Shown one piece after another: positions 55,401 to 64,000 of a stretch of DNA of 64,000 nucleotides. The translations under genes were made by a program, and so were the position numbers. Source of the DNA: Saposhnikovia divaricata (Eukaryota > Streptophyta > Magnoliopsida > Apiales > Apiaceae); the NCBI GenBank assembly GCA_036435485.1, contig CM071600.1, positions 116,366,046 through 116,430,045 on the forward strand, read 5' to 3'. The first letter of the stretch is position 1. Each line of letters begins with the position of its first letter. Below the pieces are notes generated by a model. It was not told where the DNA came from and ran no database searches. It saw only the letters and a list, made by a program, of their open reading frames with translations.

Positions 55401-58400
55401 AGAGAAAGCATGTTAGAATGGGCGGAAGATCCGCTGGAGGAAAACCCCCAACCAAGTTTAATCGAGGAGCGGTTTCCCTACCAGGGAGGAATGTAGGGTT
55501 TAAACCACCTGCGAGTGTGAGTGTGAGCCAGGGCGGCCACCAATCAGGAATGTCCCGTTCCAACCCTTCTCGACCTCCATTGCCATTGTGTGCTACTTGT
55601 GGGAAGAGGCACTCCGGGGTGTGCAACCTGAAGCAGATAAACTGTTATAAGTGTGGGCGAGCTGGGCATTATGCCACCTCTTGCACCACGGTCATCCCTA
55701 ACAGCACAACCTGTTTCCAGTGTGGACAGCGAGGGCACATGAGGAAGGATTGCCCAAAGAGCAAACCAGCAGCATCAGGAGCAAGCAAGGTTGCCTCAAA
55801 TAGGCCACCGACTGCTAGGACTTTCAATATGTCAGTACAAGATGCCGTGAGGGACACAGATGTGATAACAGGTACTTTTTCTCTCAATTCAATCAGTGCA
55901 AATGTCTTATTTGATTCAGGAGCAACTAAGTCTTTTATATCTAGAGATTTTGCGCATAAGTTGAAACTTAAAACCCAGCAACTAAGAGATTCCTTACAAG
56001 TAGAAATAGCTAATCAGGAAATCGTACCGGTTAATCAAATTCACCCCGATTGTAAGCTAGAAATAGGAGGACGATCCTTCTATGTCGATTTAATTCCTTT
56101 TAAGCTAGGGGAATTCGATGTCATTTTGGGTATGGATTGGTTGTCTCGCAATGATGCGCGGATAGATTGTAAAAGGAAAAAGGTTAAGTTGAAAACCCCA
56201 GGGAAGAAAGAAATAGTGTTTAAGGGGATGCGACAGACCCAGAAAATTCTGACCATGGCGCAAACCAAGAGATTGTTACGAAAAGGGAACGAGGCTTATT
56301 TAGCCTACGTTATAGATACTCAGAAGGAAGTGCTAAGATTGCAAGACATTCTGGTAGTTAATGAGTTCGAGGACGTGTTCCCACAAGATCTTCCCGGATT
56401 ACCACCTGATAGGGTAATTGAGTTTGCCATCGAATTAGCCCCGGGGACGGTGCCGGTTTCGAAGGCCCCGTACCGACTAGCCCCAGTAGAAATGAAGGAG
56501 TTAGCTAATCAATTACAGGAATTGTTGGATAAGGGCATGATAAGGCCCAGTGTGTCGCCTTGGGGCGCACCAGTGTTGTTTGTTAAGAAAAAGGATGGAA
56601 GTATGAGGTTATGCATCGACTACAGAGAATTGAACAAGCTAACCATAAAGAATAAGTATCCATTGCCCAGGATAGACGATTTGTTTGACCAGCTAAGAGG
56701 AGCTGAATACTTCTCTAAGATTGATTTGAGAACGGGATATCACCAACTGAAGATCAAACCTGAAGATATCCCGAAGACTGCATTCCGCACCAGATATGGA
56801 CATTATGAGTTCTTAGTTATGTCATTTGGATTGACCAACGCCCCAGCAGCCTTCATGGACCTAATGAATAGAGTGTTCAAGGAATATTTGGACAAATTCG
56901 TGATAGTTTTCATTGATGATATTCTCATCTACTCAAAGACAGAGGCAGAACACGCTGAACATTTAAGGATAACCTTAGAAATACTCAGGAAAGAGCAGTT
57001 ATATGCCAAGTTCTCCAAGTGTGAGTTTTGGAAAAATGAGGTACAATTCTTAGGGCACGTGATCAATAGAGAAGGAGTGTTGGTTGACCCCTCCAAGATA
57101 GAAGCAGTTTCAAACTGGGAACGGCCAACTACTCCAACCGAGGTGAGGAGTTTCATTGGACTGGCCGGATATTACAGGAGATTTGTCCAAGACTTTGCGA
57201 AACTCGCAGCTCCATTAACTCGACTTACCCGTAAAACCGAGAAATTTGAATGGACTGAGAAATGCGAGAAGAGTTTCCAAGAGTTAAAGAAGAGGCTGGT
57301 GACAGCCCCAGTGCTGGCATTACCTGATGGAAAAGGAGATTTCGTGATTTACAGTGATGCTTCGCATAAAGGACTAGGATGCGTGCTTATGCAGCACGGC
57401 AAGGTAATAGCGTATGCGTCTAGGCAATTGAAGGATTATGAAGTCAGATATCCCACGCATGATCTAGAACTAGCAGCCATAGTCTTCGCTTTAAAGATTT
57501 GGAGACACTACCTGTATGGGGAAAAATGCGAGATTTACACAGACCATAAGAGCCTCAAATACATTTTCACTCAGAAAGAGCTTAACATGCGCCAGAGGAG
57601 ATGGTTAGAGTTAATCAAGGATTACGACTGTGAAATTCGCTATCACCCGGGCAAAGCCAATGTGGTGGCTGACGCCCTTAGTCGGAAAGAGAAGCTCAAG
57701 ATGATAACTTCAGAGAAAGAGCTAGTGAAGGATTTTGAGAAGTTGGAAATCGAGGTTAAGTTACCTGGAGAGGGCCAAGAAAAGTTAATGGAAATTAGAA
57801 TCCAACCTCCATTGCTAGAAAAGATTAGACTGTGCCAGGAACGGATGATGGAGGAAGAAAAGAACTCTACAGAAGAGCTAATGACCGGGGAGGAAATTAA
57901 GTGCGAAAGAGACAAGGAAGGGATCATGAGGTACACATACAGGATATGGATCCCAAATGTTCAGGAGCTCAAGGATGAGATTTTAAATGAGGCACACAAC
58001 TCAAGGTACTCAGTGCACCCCGGTAGCACTAAAATGTATAGGGATTTGAAGGAGTATTACTGGTGGCCCAATATGAAAAAGGACGTAGCAGAGTGGGTAA
58101 GCAGATGCTTGACCTGCCAACGAGTGAAGGCAGAGCACCAGAAACCCAGCGGACTTCTACATCCCTTAGAGATTCCAGAATGGAAATGGGAACATATAGC
58201 CATGGATTTCGTAGTAGGTTTACCAAGGACCAAGGCTAATCATGACGCCATATGGGTAATTGTAGATCGACTGACGAAATCGGCTCACTTTCTCCCGATC
58301 AACGAAAGGTACACGGTCGACAGACTAGTGGACATCTACTTAAAAGAGATAGTGGCGCGACATGGAGTCCCAGTCGCAATAGTATCCGATCGAGATCCTA

Positions 58401-59245
58401 GATTTAACTCCAGGTTTTGGAGAAGTTTCCAAGAATGTGTAGGGACCCGGCTGAACATGAGCACAGCCTACCACCCCCAGACAGATGGGCAAAGTGAAAG
58501 GACCATCCAAACGCTAGAGGATATGTTGAGAGTCTGCGCGATAGACTTCAAGGGAAGTTGGGATGATCACTTGCCATTGGTTGAGTTCTCCTATAATAAC
58601 AGTTATCATTCAAGCATTGGGATGCCACCTTATGAGGCCCTTTATGGAAGAAAATGTCGATCTCCCTTGTATTGGGATGAAGTTGGAGAGCGAAAGATGC
58701 TCGGGCCCGAAGTGGTCCAACGAACTAAAGATGCAGTAGATCTAATCAGAGGACGGTTGGTAGCAGCCCAAGATCGACAAAAGAAATATGCCGATTTAGC
58801 TCGGAAAGGCAAGGAATACGAAGTAGGGGACCTAGTGTTCTTGAAAGTGTCACCTTGGAAAGGTTTAATGAGATTTGGGAAGAAAGGAAAGCTGAGTCCC
58901 AGGTACATTGGACCATTTGAGATCTTGAGACGGATTGGGGAACTAGCTTATGAGCTCGCATTGCCCCCGAATCTACAACAGGTGCACAATGTGTTCCATG
59001 TTTCGATGCTGAGGAAGTATAATCCGGATGCTAAGCATATTGTAGAGTATGAGCAAGTGGACATGCAACCAGACCTGACCTATGTGGAGCAACCTGTGGA
59101 AATCATAGACCGGAAAGAACAAGTGCTCCGAAACAAGGTGATTCAGCTAGTCAGAGTTTTGTGGCAGAACCACAATGTAGAAGAATCCACCTGGGAACTT
59201 GAAAGCGCAATGCAAGAAAAGTACCCCCACTTGTTTTCAAACTGA
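55391..59245 (+). CDS. pol: Chromovirus pol with C-terminal chromodomain (element E)
   Basis: An uninterrupted frame; residue numbers are from the ATG at 55418 (1,275 aa). It begins with the end of gag: CCHC knuckles CYKCGRAGHYATSC (about 75) and CFQCGQRGHMRKDC (about 97). Next: protease VLFDSGATKS (about 162), RT with FIDDILIYSK (about 497), and RNase H YSDASHKGLG (about 644). The integrase zinc finger (about 857-905) and DDE core follow (MDFVVGLPRTK, SDRDPRFNSRFW, GQSERTIQTLEDM). The GPY/F-like end is KGKLSPRYIGPFEILRR, and the chromodomain is at about 1220-1272 (TYVEQPVEIIDRKEQ, LWQNHNVEESTWE). Chromodomains of this lineage are thought to steer integration to heterochromatin. All catalytic residues seen are intact, so the enzyme part may still work if gag is bypassed. 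Confidence 0.95.
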   Translation, partial: RGLKRKHVRMGGRSAGGKPPTKFNRGAVSLPGRNVGFKPPASVSVSQGGHQSGMSRSNPSRPPLPLCATCGKRHSGVCNLKQINCYKCGRAGHYATSCTTVIPNSTTCFQCGQRGHMRKDCPKSKPAASGASKVASNRPPTARTFNMSVQDAVRDTDVITGTFSLNSISANVLFDSGATKSFISRDFAHKLKLKTQQLRDSLQVEIANQEIVPVNQIHPDCKLEIGGRSFYVDLIPFKLGEFDVILGMDWLSRNDARIDCKRKKVKLKTPGKKEIVFKGMRQTQKILTMAQTKRLLRKGNEAYLAYVIDTQKEVLRLQDILVVNEFEDVFPQDLPGLPPDRVIEFAIELAPGTVPVSKAPYRLAPVEMKELANQLQELLDKGMIRPSVSPWGAPVLFVKKKDGSMRLCIDYRELNKLTIKNKYPLPRIDDLFDQLRGAEYFSKIDLRTGYHQLKIKPEDIPKTAFRTRYGHYEFLVMSFGLTNAPAAFMDLMNRVFKEYLDKFVIVFIDDILIYSKTEAEHAEHLRITLEILRKEQLYAKFSKCEFWKNEVQFLGHVINREGVLVDPSKIEAVSNWERPTTPTEVRSFIGLAGYYRRFVQDFAKLAAPLTRLTRKTEKFEWTEKCEKSFQELKKRLVTAPVLALPDGKGDFVIYSDASHKGLGCVLMQHGKVIAYASRQLKDYEVRYPTHDLELAAIVFALKIWRHYLYGEKCEIYTDHKSLKYIFTQKELNMRQRRWLELIKDYDCEIRYHPGKANVVADALSRKEKLKMITSEKELVKDFEKLEIEVKLPGEGQEKLMEIRIQPPLLEKIRLCQERMMEEEKNSTEELMTGEEIKCERDKEGIMRYTYRIWIPNVQELKDEILNEAHNSRYSVHPGSTKMYRDLKEYYWWPNMKKDVAEWVSRCLTCQRVKAEHQKPSGLLHPLEIPEWKWEHIAMDFVVGLPRTKANHDAIWVIVDRLTKSAHFLPINERYTVDRLVDIYLKEIVARHGVPVAIVSDRDPRFNSRFWRSFQECVGTRLNMSTAYHPQTDGQSERTIQTLEDMLRVCAIDFKGSWDDHLPLVEFSYNNSYHSSIGMPPYEALYGRKCRSPLYWDEVGERKMLGPEVVQRTKDAVDLIRGRLVAAQDRQKKYADLARKGKEYEVGDLVFLKVSPWKGLMRFGKKGKLSPRYIGPFEILRRIGELAYELALPPNLQQVHNVFHVSMLRKYNPDAKHIVEYEQVDMQPDLTYVEQPVEIIDRKEQVLRNKVIQLVRVLWQNHNVEESTWELESAMQEKYPHLFSN

Positions 59246-59278
59246 TTCCGGGACGGAATCCTTTTAAGGAGGGGAGAC
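59244..59278 (+). promoter_or_regulatory. Stem-loop and polypurine tract (element E)
   Basis: GATTCCG GGA CGGAATC overlaps the pol stop by two bases and is followed by AAGGAGGGGAGAC, directly before the 3' LTR. Confidence 0.8.
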
Positions 59279-62200
59279 TGTAAGAACCCAGATTTTGGGT
59301 GGAATTAAAACTTTTATGTATTTAATGATGTAAGAATGAATAGTGGATATGGCTACAGTGTAATAATTGATAATTGGGAAAGAATGAATAGAATTCGACT
59401 TTATTATGTTTATGTCTTGAAGAATGCTAAAGGGTGACAACATAGGTAAGAATAATCTATCTTCTAAAGGAATAAGATATGGCAACTTCAAGCAAGAGAA
59501 TACTCTCATGTCATCCAGATCGATAACGATTAATCCAGTAGTTCCGTAAAAAGGTTAAGGAACTATCGAAAGAGAATACGGACAATTATACAACCCTAAG
59601 AGAACAAGTAAAGAGTACAGAATGAATAGTGTTTTGGTGGGAGTATATAATAATATGAGACGACACTATATAGAAGTATTCGGAACGGATTTCCGAGTTC
59701 GTATTAGTGATCCAGGGGGAAAATAAGTGTATGTAAAAGCTGTCGGATTCTGAAAAACCGCACTTTTATTTTCTCCGAAAGTTCCCTGGACACTGATAGC
59801 CTTAAGTATTTAACGAATGGATTAAAGGAATATAAAATGGAAAGTTATAATGAAAGATGGAGAATGAAAGTATTAATATTAAAGAGGATTCCCGGTAAAC
59901 CCTAATTAGAAATCCGTGAAATATTCTCACGAACGATCAATCGAAACGGGTAATAACCGGACACAGAAACAAGCAGAGGAAGCAAGAGTCTTGTGCAAGC
60001 TACTAGTATAAATATCTAGTAACTAAACTAGAAGCAAGGAACTAGCACCTTAGAGGAAGAACTAAGTACTTAGCAAGTAACTACCTAGTTAAGCTTTAAC
60101 CACCACAAAACCAACACATGTCTTGCCATTTGATCATCCAACACCTCATCACTTTATTAAAGTGACTTTTACAAGATATTATGTTGTAAGTGGATGAGAG
60201 TGAAGGAGATTAAAACACAAAAAAAATCAAAGGAACCAAGCAACTCTCTCCCCCCCCTTGCAAAGAAACCATTCGGCTATATCCATTAATTCCAAATCCA
60301 AACTCAACCTTCCCACCATTGTTTGTTCTTGAAATAATTAAGGTGAGTCTTACATTTCATAAAACTTATCTCCTCAAAATCTTAGCTTCAAACTCATCCA
60401 TTTCCATTTTCAAAAAAATCAAACAAGAGGAGGGTGAATAGTGTTCATCATATACTAACTTTGTTTTCTTGATTTTCCATGGTTAATCTAGCAAGCATAA
60501 TCACTCCTAAGGACCATACAAGGCTTAGTAAGGCTATATCACTATCTAAGGAAGGTATAAAGCTCTTGAAACCCTAACCCTTGTTTAAGATTTAAGCATG
60601 TTTATGATAGTTATAACTTAGTTATGGTTATGTTAAAGTTATAAGCATGATTATGTATGGATTTTGGATTAATGATGTAAATAGCTAGATGAACGGAAAG
60701 GCATTGCTTGGCCTCAGTTCATGTATATAATTCATGTATATGTTGTTTGGGTTGGATGCTATGTTTATGGGAAGATTCGAAATTGATAGATATTCGATTT
60801 ACAGCCGTTATAATGCCCGATTTTACAATACCATGTTTTGTATGCCATTTTCCATGTCAAACCCCTACTGTCCAGAGAACTTATCTGCCATGATAGGATA
60901 GGTAATGTTCTAAGCTTCGCTTTGATATAAAGATCACGTGAAACGGACTTATGGTTTAGGATTTATGACCAAATTACTAAAAGTAGTTCGAATCCGTAAA
61001 TGAAAGTTCGTAACTGAAATTGAACCCTCGTAAGCTATGTAACGTCATGGAGAATCTTGGTAAATAAATACTAGGGGTAAGAAGGAAGGTGTGAAAGAAA
61101 ACCGTATGTCAAAAAGAGCATTTTTCGATTTATTAAAAATGTTCGAGTCAAGGTTAAACGCGAACGAACCCCTAAAAGACGACTCTTTTATAACTTTGGT
61201 AAAACACTTAGAAAACGGGCGATAAAACTCGGAGTAAAATATTGGTTCCTAACGATCAACCTTAGAACTCATATGACTTAAGTATGTCCCAAGTATAAGT
61301 GCAGTGACATGTCGTATTAACGAACGAATGTCGGGTCGGATCAGTGATAATAAGTAATCCACTAAAAGGGGTATAACGAGATGACTCGAAAACGTGTTTC
61401 GATTTAAGTATAACTTAACTTTTAATATGTTAAGTGATTAATCCCGAATGCCTTGGCTATTTATAGATCACCAAGCTGAACCGGGACCCGCTACCACTAC
61501 CCCTTACCGTACTCGACTACCAGGCAAGTTTCAATTCCCTTATTTTAGGCTGTTGTTGTGATTGGATAAATATATATATATGATTGCTGATATACATATG
61601 CCATTGCATGCATGCCTACTTTCAAGTTGAATTGATATACTTGTTCCCTGAATGTTATTATTGTCCTATAAGCTAGATAGTTATATATCAGTTATAAGCC
61701 GGTTATTGTAAGACCCTCATAGAAGGGCGTATACATCTTATTAATCAAATTTAGACCGGGAGTCAATATTCCTTGATATATCGAGATTACCTCGGAAGAA
61801 AATATGTAAGTAAATATTTTCTATTATTTGGGCGACGAATATTATTTGAATATTCGTTCGAGACTAATTATTTTAACGATCCTTACTTCAAATAATTATT
61901 TGAACGTAACTATTCAACGAATAATATTTCTCAATATATATTCAGAGTCGAATTGATTATCGACTATTATTTCGAATATTCTTCTAAAGATTAGACTATT
62001 AAATGAATATTATTTGGATATTCTTTTAGATTATTATTTTATTAAATAAATATTACTTTTGAATATTCATTTAAGATATTAAATACTTGATGAATATTAT
62101 TTTAATATTCATCTGAAGCTTGATTTAATTATCGAATATTATCTCGAATATTCCTTAAGGCTTGGATTACTAAATGAATATTACTTGATATTCATTTAGG

Positions 62201-63829
62201 ATATTATTCATTAAATGAATATTACTTTTGAATATTCATTTAAATTCCTAATTAATTATGAATATTACCTTAAATATTCTTTTCAGGTCTTATTAATTAA
62301 TGAATATTGTTTTGAATATTCATTTAAATATTTATTTATTCAATAAATATTCTCCTGATATTTCTTCAGGGATTATTTTGAGAAATACTCTGATTAAAGA
62401 TATTCTTTCATATTCCCAAAATATTCTTTAAATGTTTTAACTCAATAAATATTCTCTTAATATTTATTCCATACTTAGAATAATCTCGATAAGGTTTATC
62501 TTCTTCGATTATTACAGAAAATATTTCGAAGTCATATTATTATTAATCTTATATCAAGAAAGGTTCCCAGACATCATTCCTCTTTGAGTCTATCTCCTTA
62601 ATAATAAGGGAACCTTACTTGGAAAATGTTATTTATCTTGTCGACTTCCCGGTCATAAAGTATTCCCTTCACCCGCAACTCGGGTGCTGTTGACTTATTA
62701 AGTCGTTGCTTACCTTCTCATCTTTCGAGGGGTAAGATTACTGGAACAAGTTGATATCCGTTACCAAGTAATAGCTTGGGAGATATTGGTAAATTTTCCT
62801 TTCCAACTAGATACGACTACTTTGTGGAGTCTTATCAACAAGTATTATACTTGGGGAAAGGGGGACGAACGTTACATTCAGAATCATGAATTCTATTTGA
62901 ACTAGGAGTCGTGTAAGAGGCCGAGTAGCGCCGGTCCATCCCCTTGGCCCAACCGTTGGCCGGGGAGAGCTAGCAAGGCGGTATACAAGTAAAGCCGTCA
63001 GTTCTTCCTTCTACCGGTAGTAAATCTAAATTGAGCTGTACGATCTCGACTGATCATCAAGATTGGAACAGCGGGCGCGGTGAATACTCCATCATTGGTT
63101 CATCATCCAAATTTATTTATTTCCTGCAACATGATTACTGTTGGCAGAGTTGGAAAAGTGTCATAACTGGAATTGCAACCTTTTCTTGCAAGTTCCTCTT
63201 CTTAATAACAATAAGAATATCTCGCTTACTTTGATGTAGCAGATATTTCTTCAAACAAATACTTTCAGTTACCTTGTAACTTCATCGTTCATATTATACT
63301 GGCATCATTTCCGTAAATGCATGGCATATGGTTTGAAAGATAGCTTTGAACTGTTCTAAATTATCGTTCAGTTATATATTTGTTGGTGGGCTTTCGCTCA
63401 CCCTTGCTTTGTTTATATTATGTCACAACAACAGCTAGGACAGATGGCTCGCGTCAGGCGCACTCGGCGCAAGCAGGTTACCCGACCCACCGGACTACCC
63501 GCTGAGATGCTGGCCGCCATTGCTGAGGTAGCATAGTTAGACAGCTTTTGTTTCCTGTTTAACTATATGTATAATTAATGTAATTAACGGCAAAACTTTT
63601 AAACCTATGATGTTATCCTGTTGGGATTGTAATAACTTTTATTCGTAAACCCTTTAATGTAAGACTTATTTCAATTTCATCTCTGGGACTATAACTGTTG
63701 TGTGTGTGAGTGGTAATTATTGTGGGGTCACAGCATGTGATTTATTTATTGTGGACTCAAGTCAAGTATTATGAATGGATGTAAGACCGTAACCACCAGA
63801 TCCCTGACCCCGGATCTGGGGGTGTTATA
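59279..63829 (+). repeat. 3' LTR of element E (4,551 bp)
   Basis: Almost identical to 48515-53064, including the TATA end. Its hairpin field is at 61800-62490. Confidence 0.95.
63420..63536 (+). CDS. H3-like LTR ORF, 3' LTR copy (element E)
   Basis: Same product as 52655-52771 except for two substitutions seen by eye (CAACAACAA/CAACAACAG, silent; ACCAGACTA/ACCGGACTA, Arg to Gly near residue 26). Donor GTAGCA is at 63528. In this position there is no downstream exon. Confidence 0.55.
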   Translation: MSQQQLGQMARVRRTRRKQVTRPTGLPAEMLAAIAEVA

Positions 63830-64000
63830 GTGTGTGAGTTGTTTTCTTTCGTAATTTTTAGAAGTTTTCATTCTCCGTCATCCCTTATCAGGTATTTCCT
63901 CGTTCTCATTTACTCATTTATCTTGCAATTGCATACATTGAGGACAATGCATGATCTAGGTATGGGGGAGGGTTTTTAGTGTAAATATAAAAATTGAAAA
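63830..64000 (+). other. 3' non-coding region of element G
   Basis: GTGTG (63830-63834) is the right target duplication of E. It is followed by G sequence with GAGGACAATGCATGATCTAGG and TATGGGGGAGGG, the polypurine-rich stretch usual near the 3' end of Athila elements. The window ends here, before the 3' LTR. Confidence 0.75.

Larger units (their letters stand above)
48515..63829 (+). mobile_element. Element E: complete, young Tekay-type chromovirus (15.3 kb)
   Basis: Two 4.55 kb LTRs, PBS, pre-gag ORF, gag, pol with chromodomain and polypurine tract, flanked by GTGTG on both sides inside element G. The LTRs differ by about 22 substitutions and one single-base indel by eye (about 0.5 %). The only coding breaks seen are a TAG and a 2-base slip, both in gag. 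Both LTRs end TATA rather than CA. Confidence 0.95.
42106..64000 (+). mobile_element. Element G: Athila-type gypsy, gag-PR only
   Basis: LTR 42106-44376, tRNA-Asp PBS, long leader, gag-protease ORF, then a short 3' non-coding region typical of Athila. It is split by element E (48515-63829). The 3' LTR is beyond the window. No reverse transcriptase, RNase H or integrase is seen between the protease and the 3' region, so it looks non-autonomous. The expected target duplication is TATCA (42101-42105). Confidence 0.8.

Overview
The window is plant nuclear DNA made almost entirely of nested LTR retrotransposons. I find no host gene, rRNA, tRNA or CRISPR array. A plant origin is indicated by Tekay-type chromoviruses with 3.5-4.6 kb LTRs, SIRE-type Ty1/copia elements with an env-like ORF, an Athila-type element primed by tRNA-Asp, and a small Helitron. 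The env-like protein recalls those of asterid genomes (Asteraceae or Apiaceae), but this is a weak guess.

Left cluster (1-35945). A SIRE copia element, here called C, lies on the minus strand. Its 5' LTR is at 34623-35945, the start of its gag at 34441-34578, the rest of gag and part of pol at 15924-20510. A second, almost complete SIRE element (SIRE-2, 20511-34440) sits inside C's gag, flanked by the duplicated target GGGAC. C's reverse transcriptase is cut at 15924 by a Tekay-type chromovirus on the plus strand (B, 7157-15923). B is in turn interrupted near its 5' end by a related chromovirus on the minus strand (A, 682-7156). A ends abruptly after gag against a degenerate gypsy RNase H remnant (537-663). 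The missing halves of A, B and C lie to the left of the window or are deleted.

Middle (35946-38430). This is unassigned AT-rich DNA with a solo LTR (36269-37714, target duplication CAATA) that carries a 358 bp Helitron-like insert.

Right cluster (38431-64000, all plus strand). A degenerate chromovirus LTR (D, 38431-42105) is interrupted by an Athila-type element (G, from 42106 to beyond the window) that encodes gag and protease but shows no reverse transcriptase or integrase. G is interrupted by a complete 15.3 kb chromovirus (E, 48515-63829, target duplication GTGTG). E's two 4.55 kb LTRs differ by only about 0.5 % by eye. It has a full PR-RT-RNaseH-INT-chromodomain reading frame and is the youngest insertion.

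The most interesting signal is in the chromoviruses A, B and E. Near the 3' end of each LTR is a short ORF whose product starts like the tail of histone H3 (A copy: M then ARPKQTARK; H3: ARTKQTARK). Codon changes between the diverged copies in the conserved residues are silent. Each copy ends at a phase-0 GT site. In A and E, an AG acceptor just upstream of gag opens a second reading frame for an acidic protein with an Arg-rich C-terminus. Splicing would remove the LTR end and the primer-binding site. I infer a spliced accessory protein with a histone-H3-like N-terminus, made by an element whose integrase carries a chromodomain.
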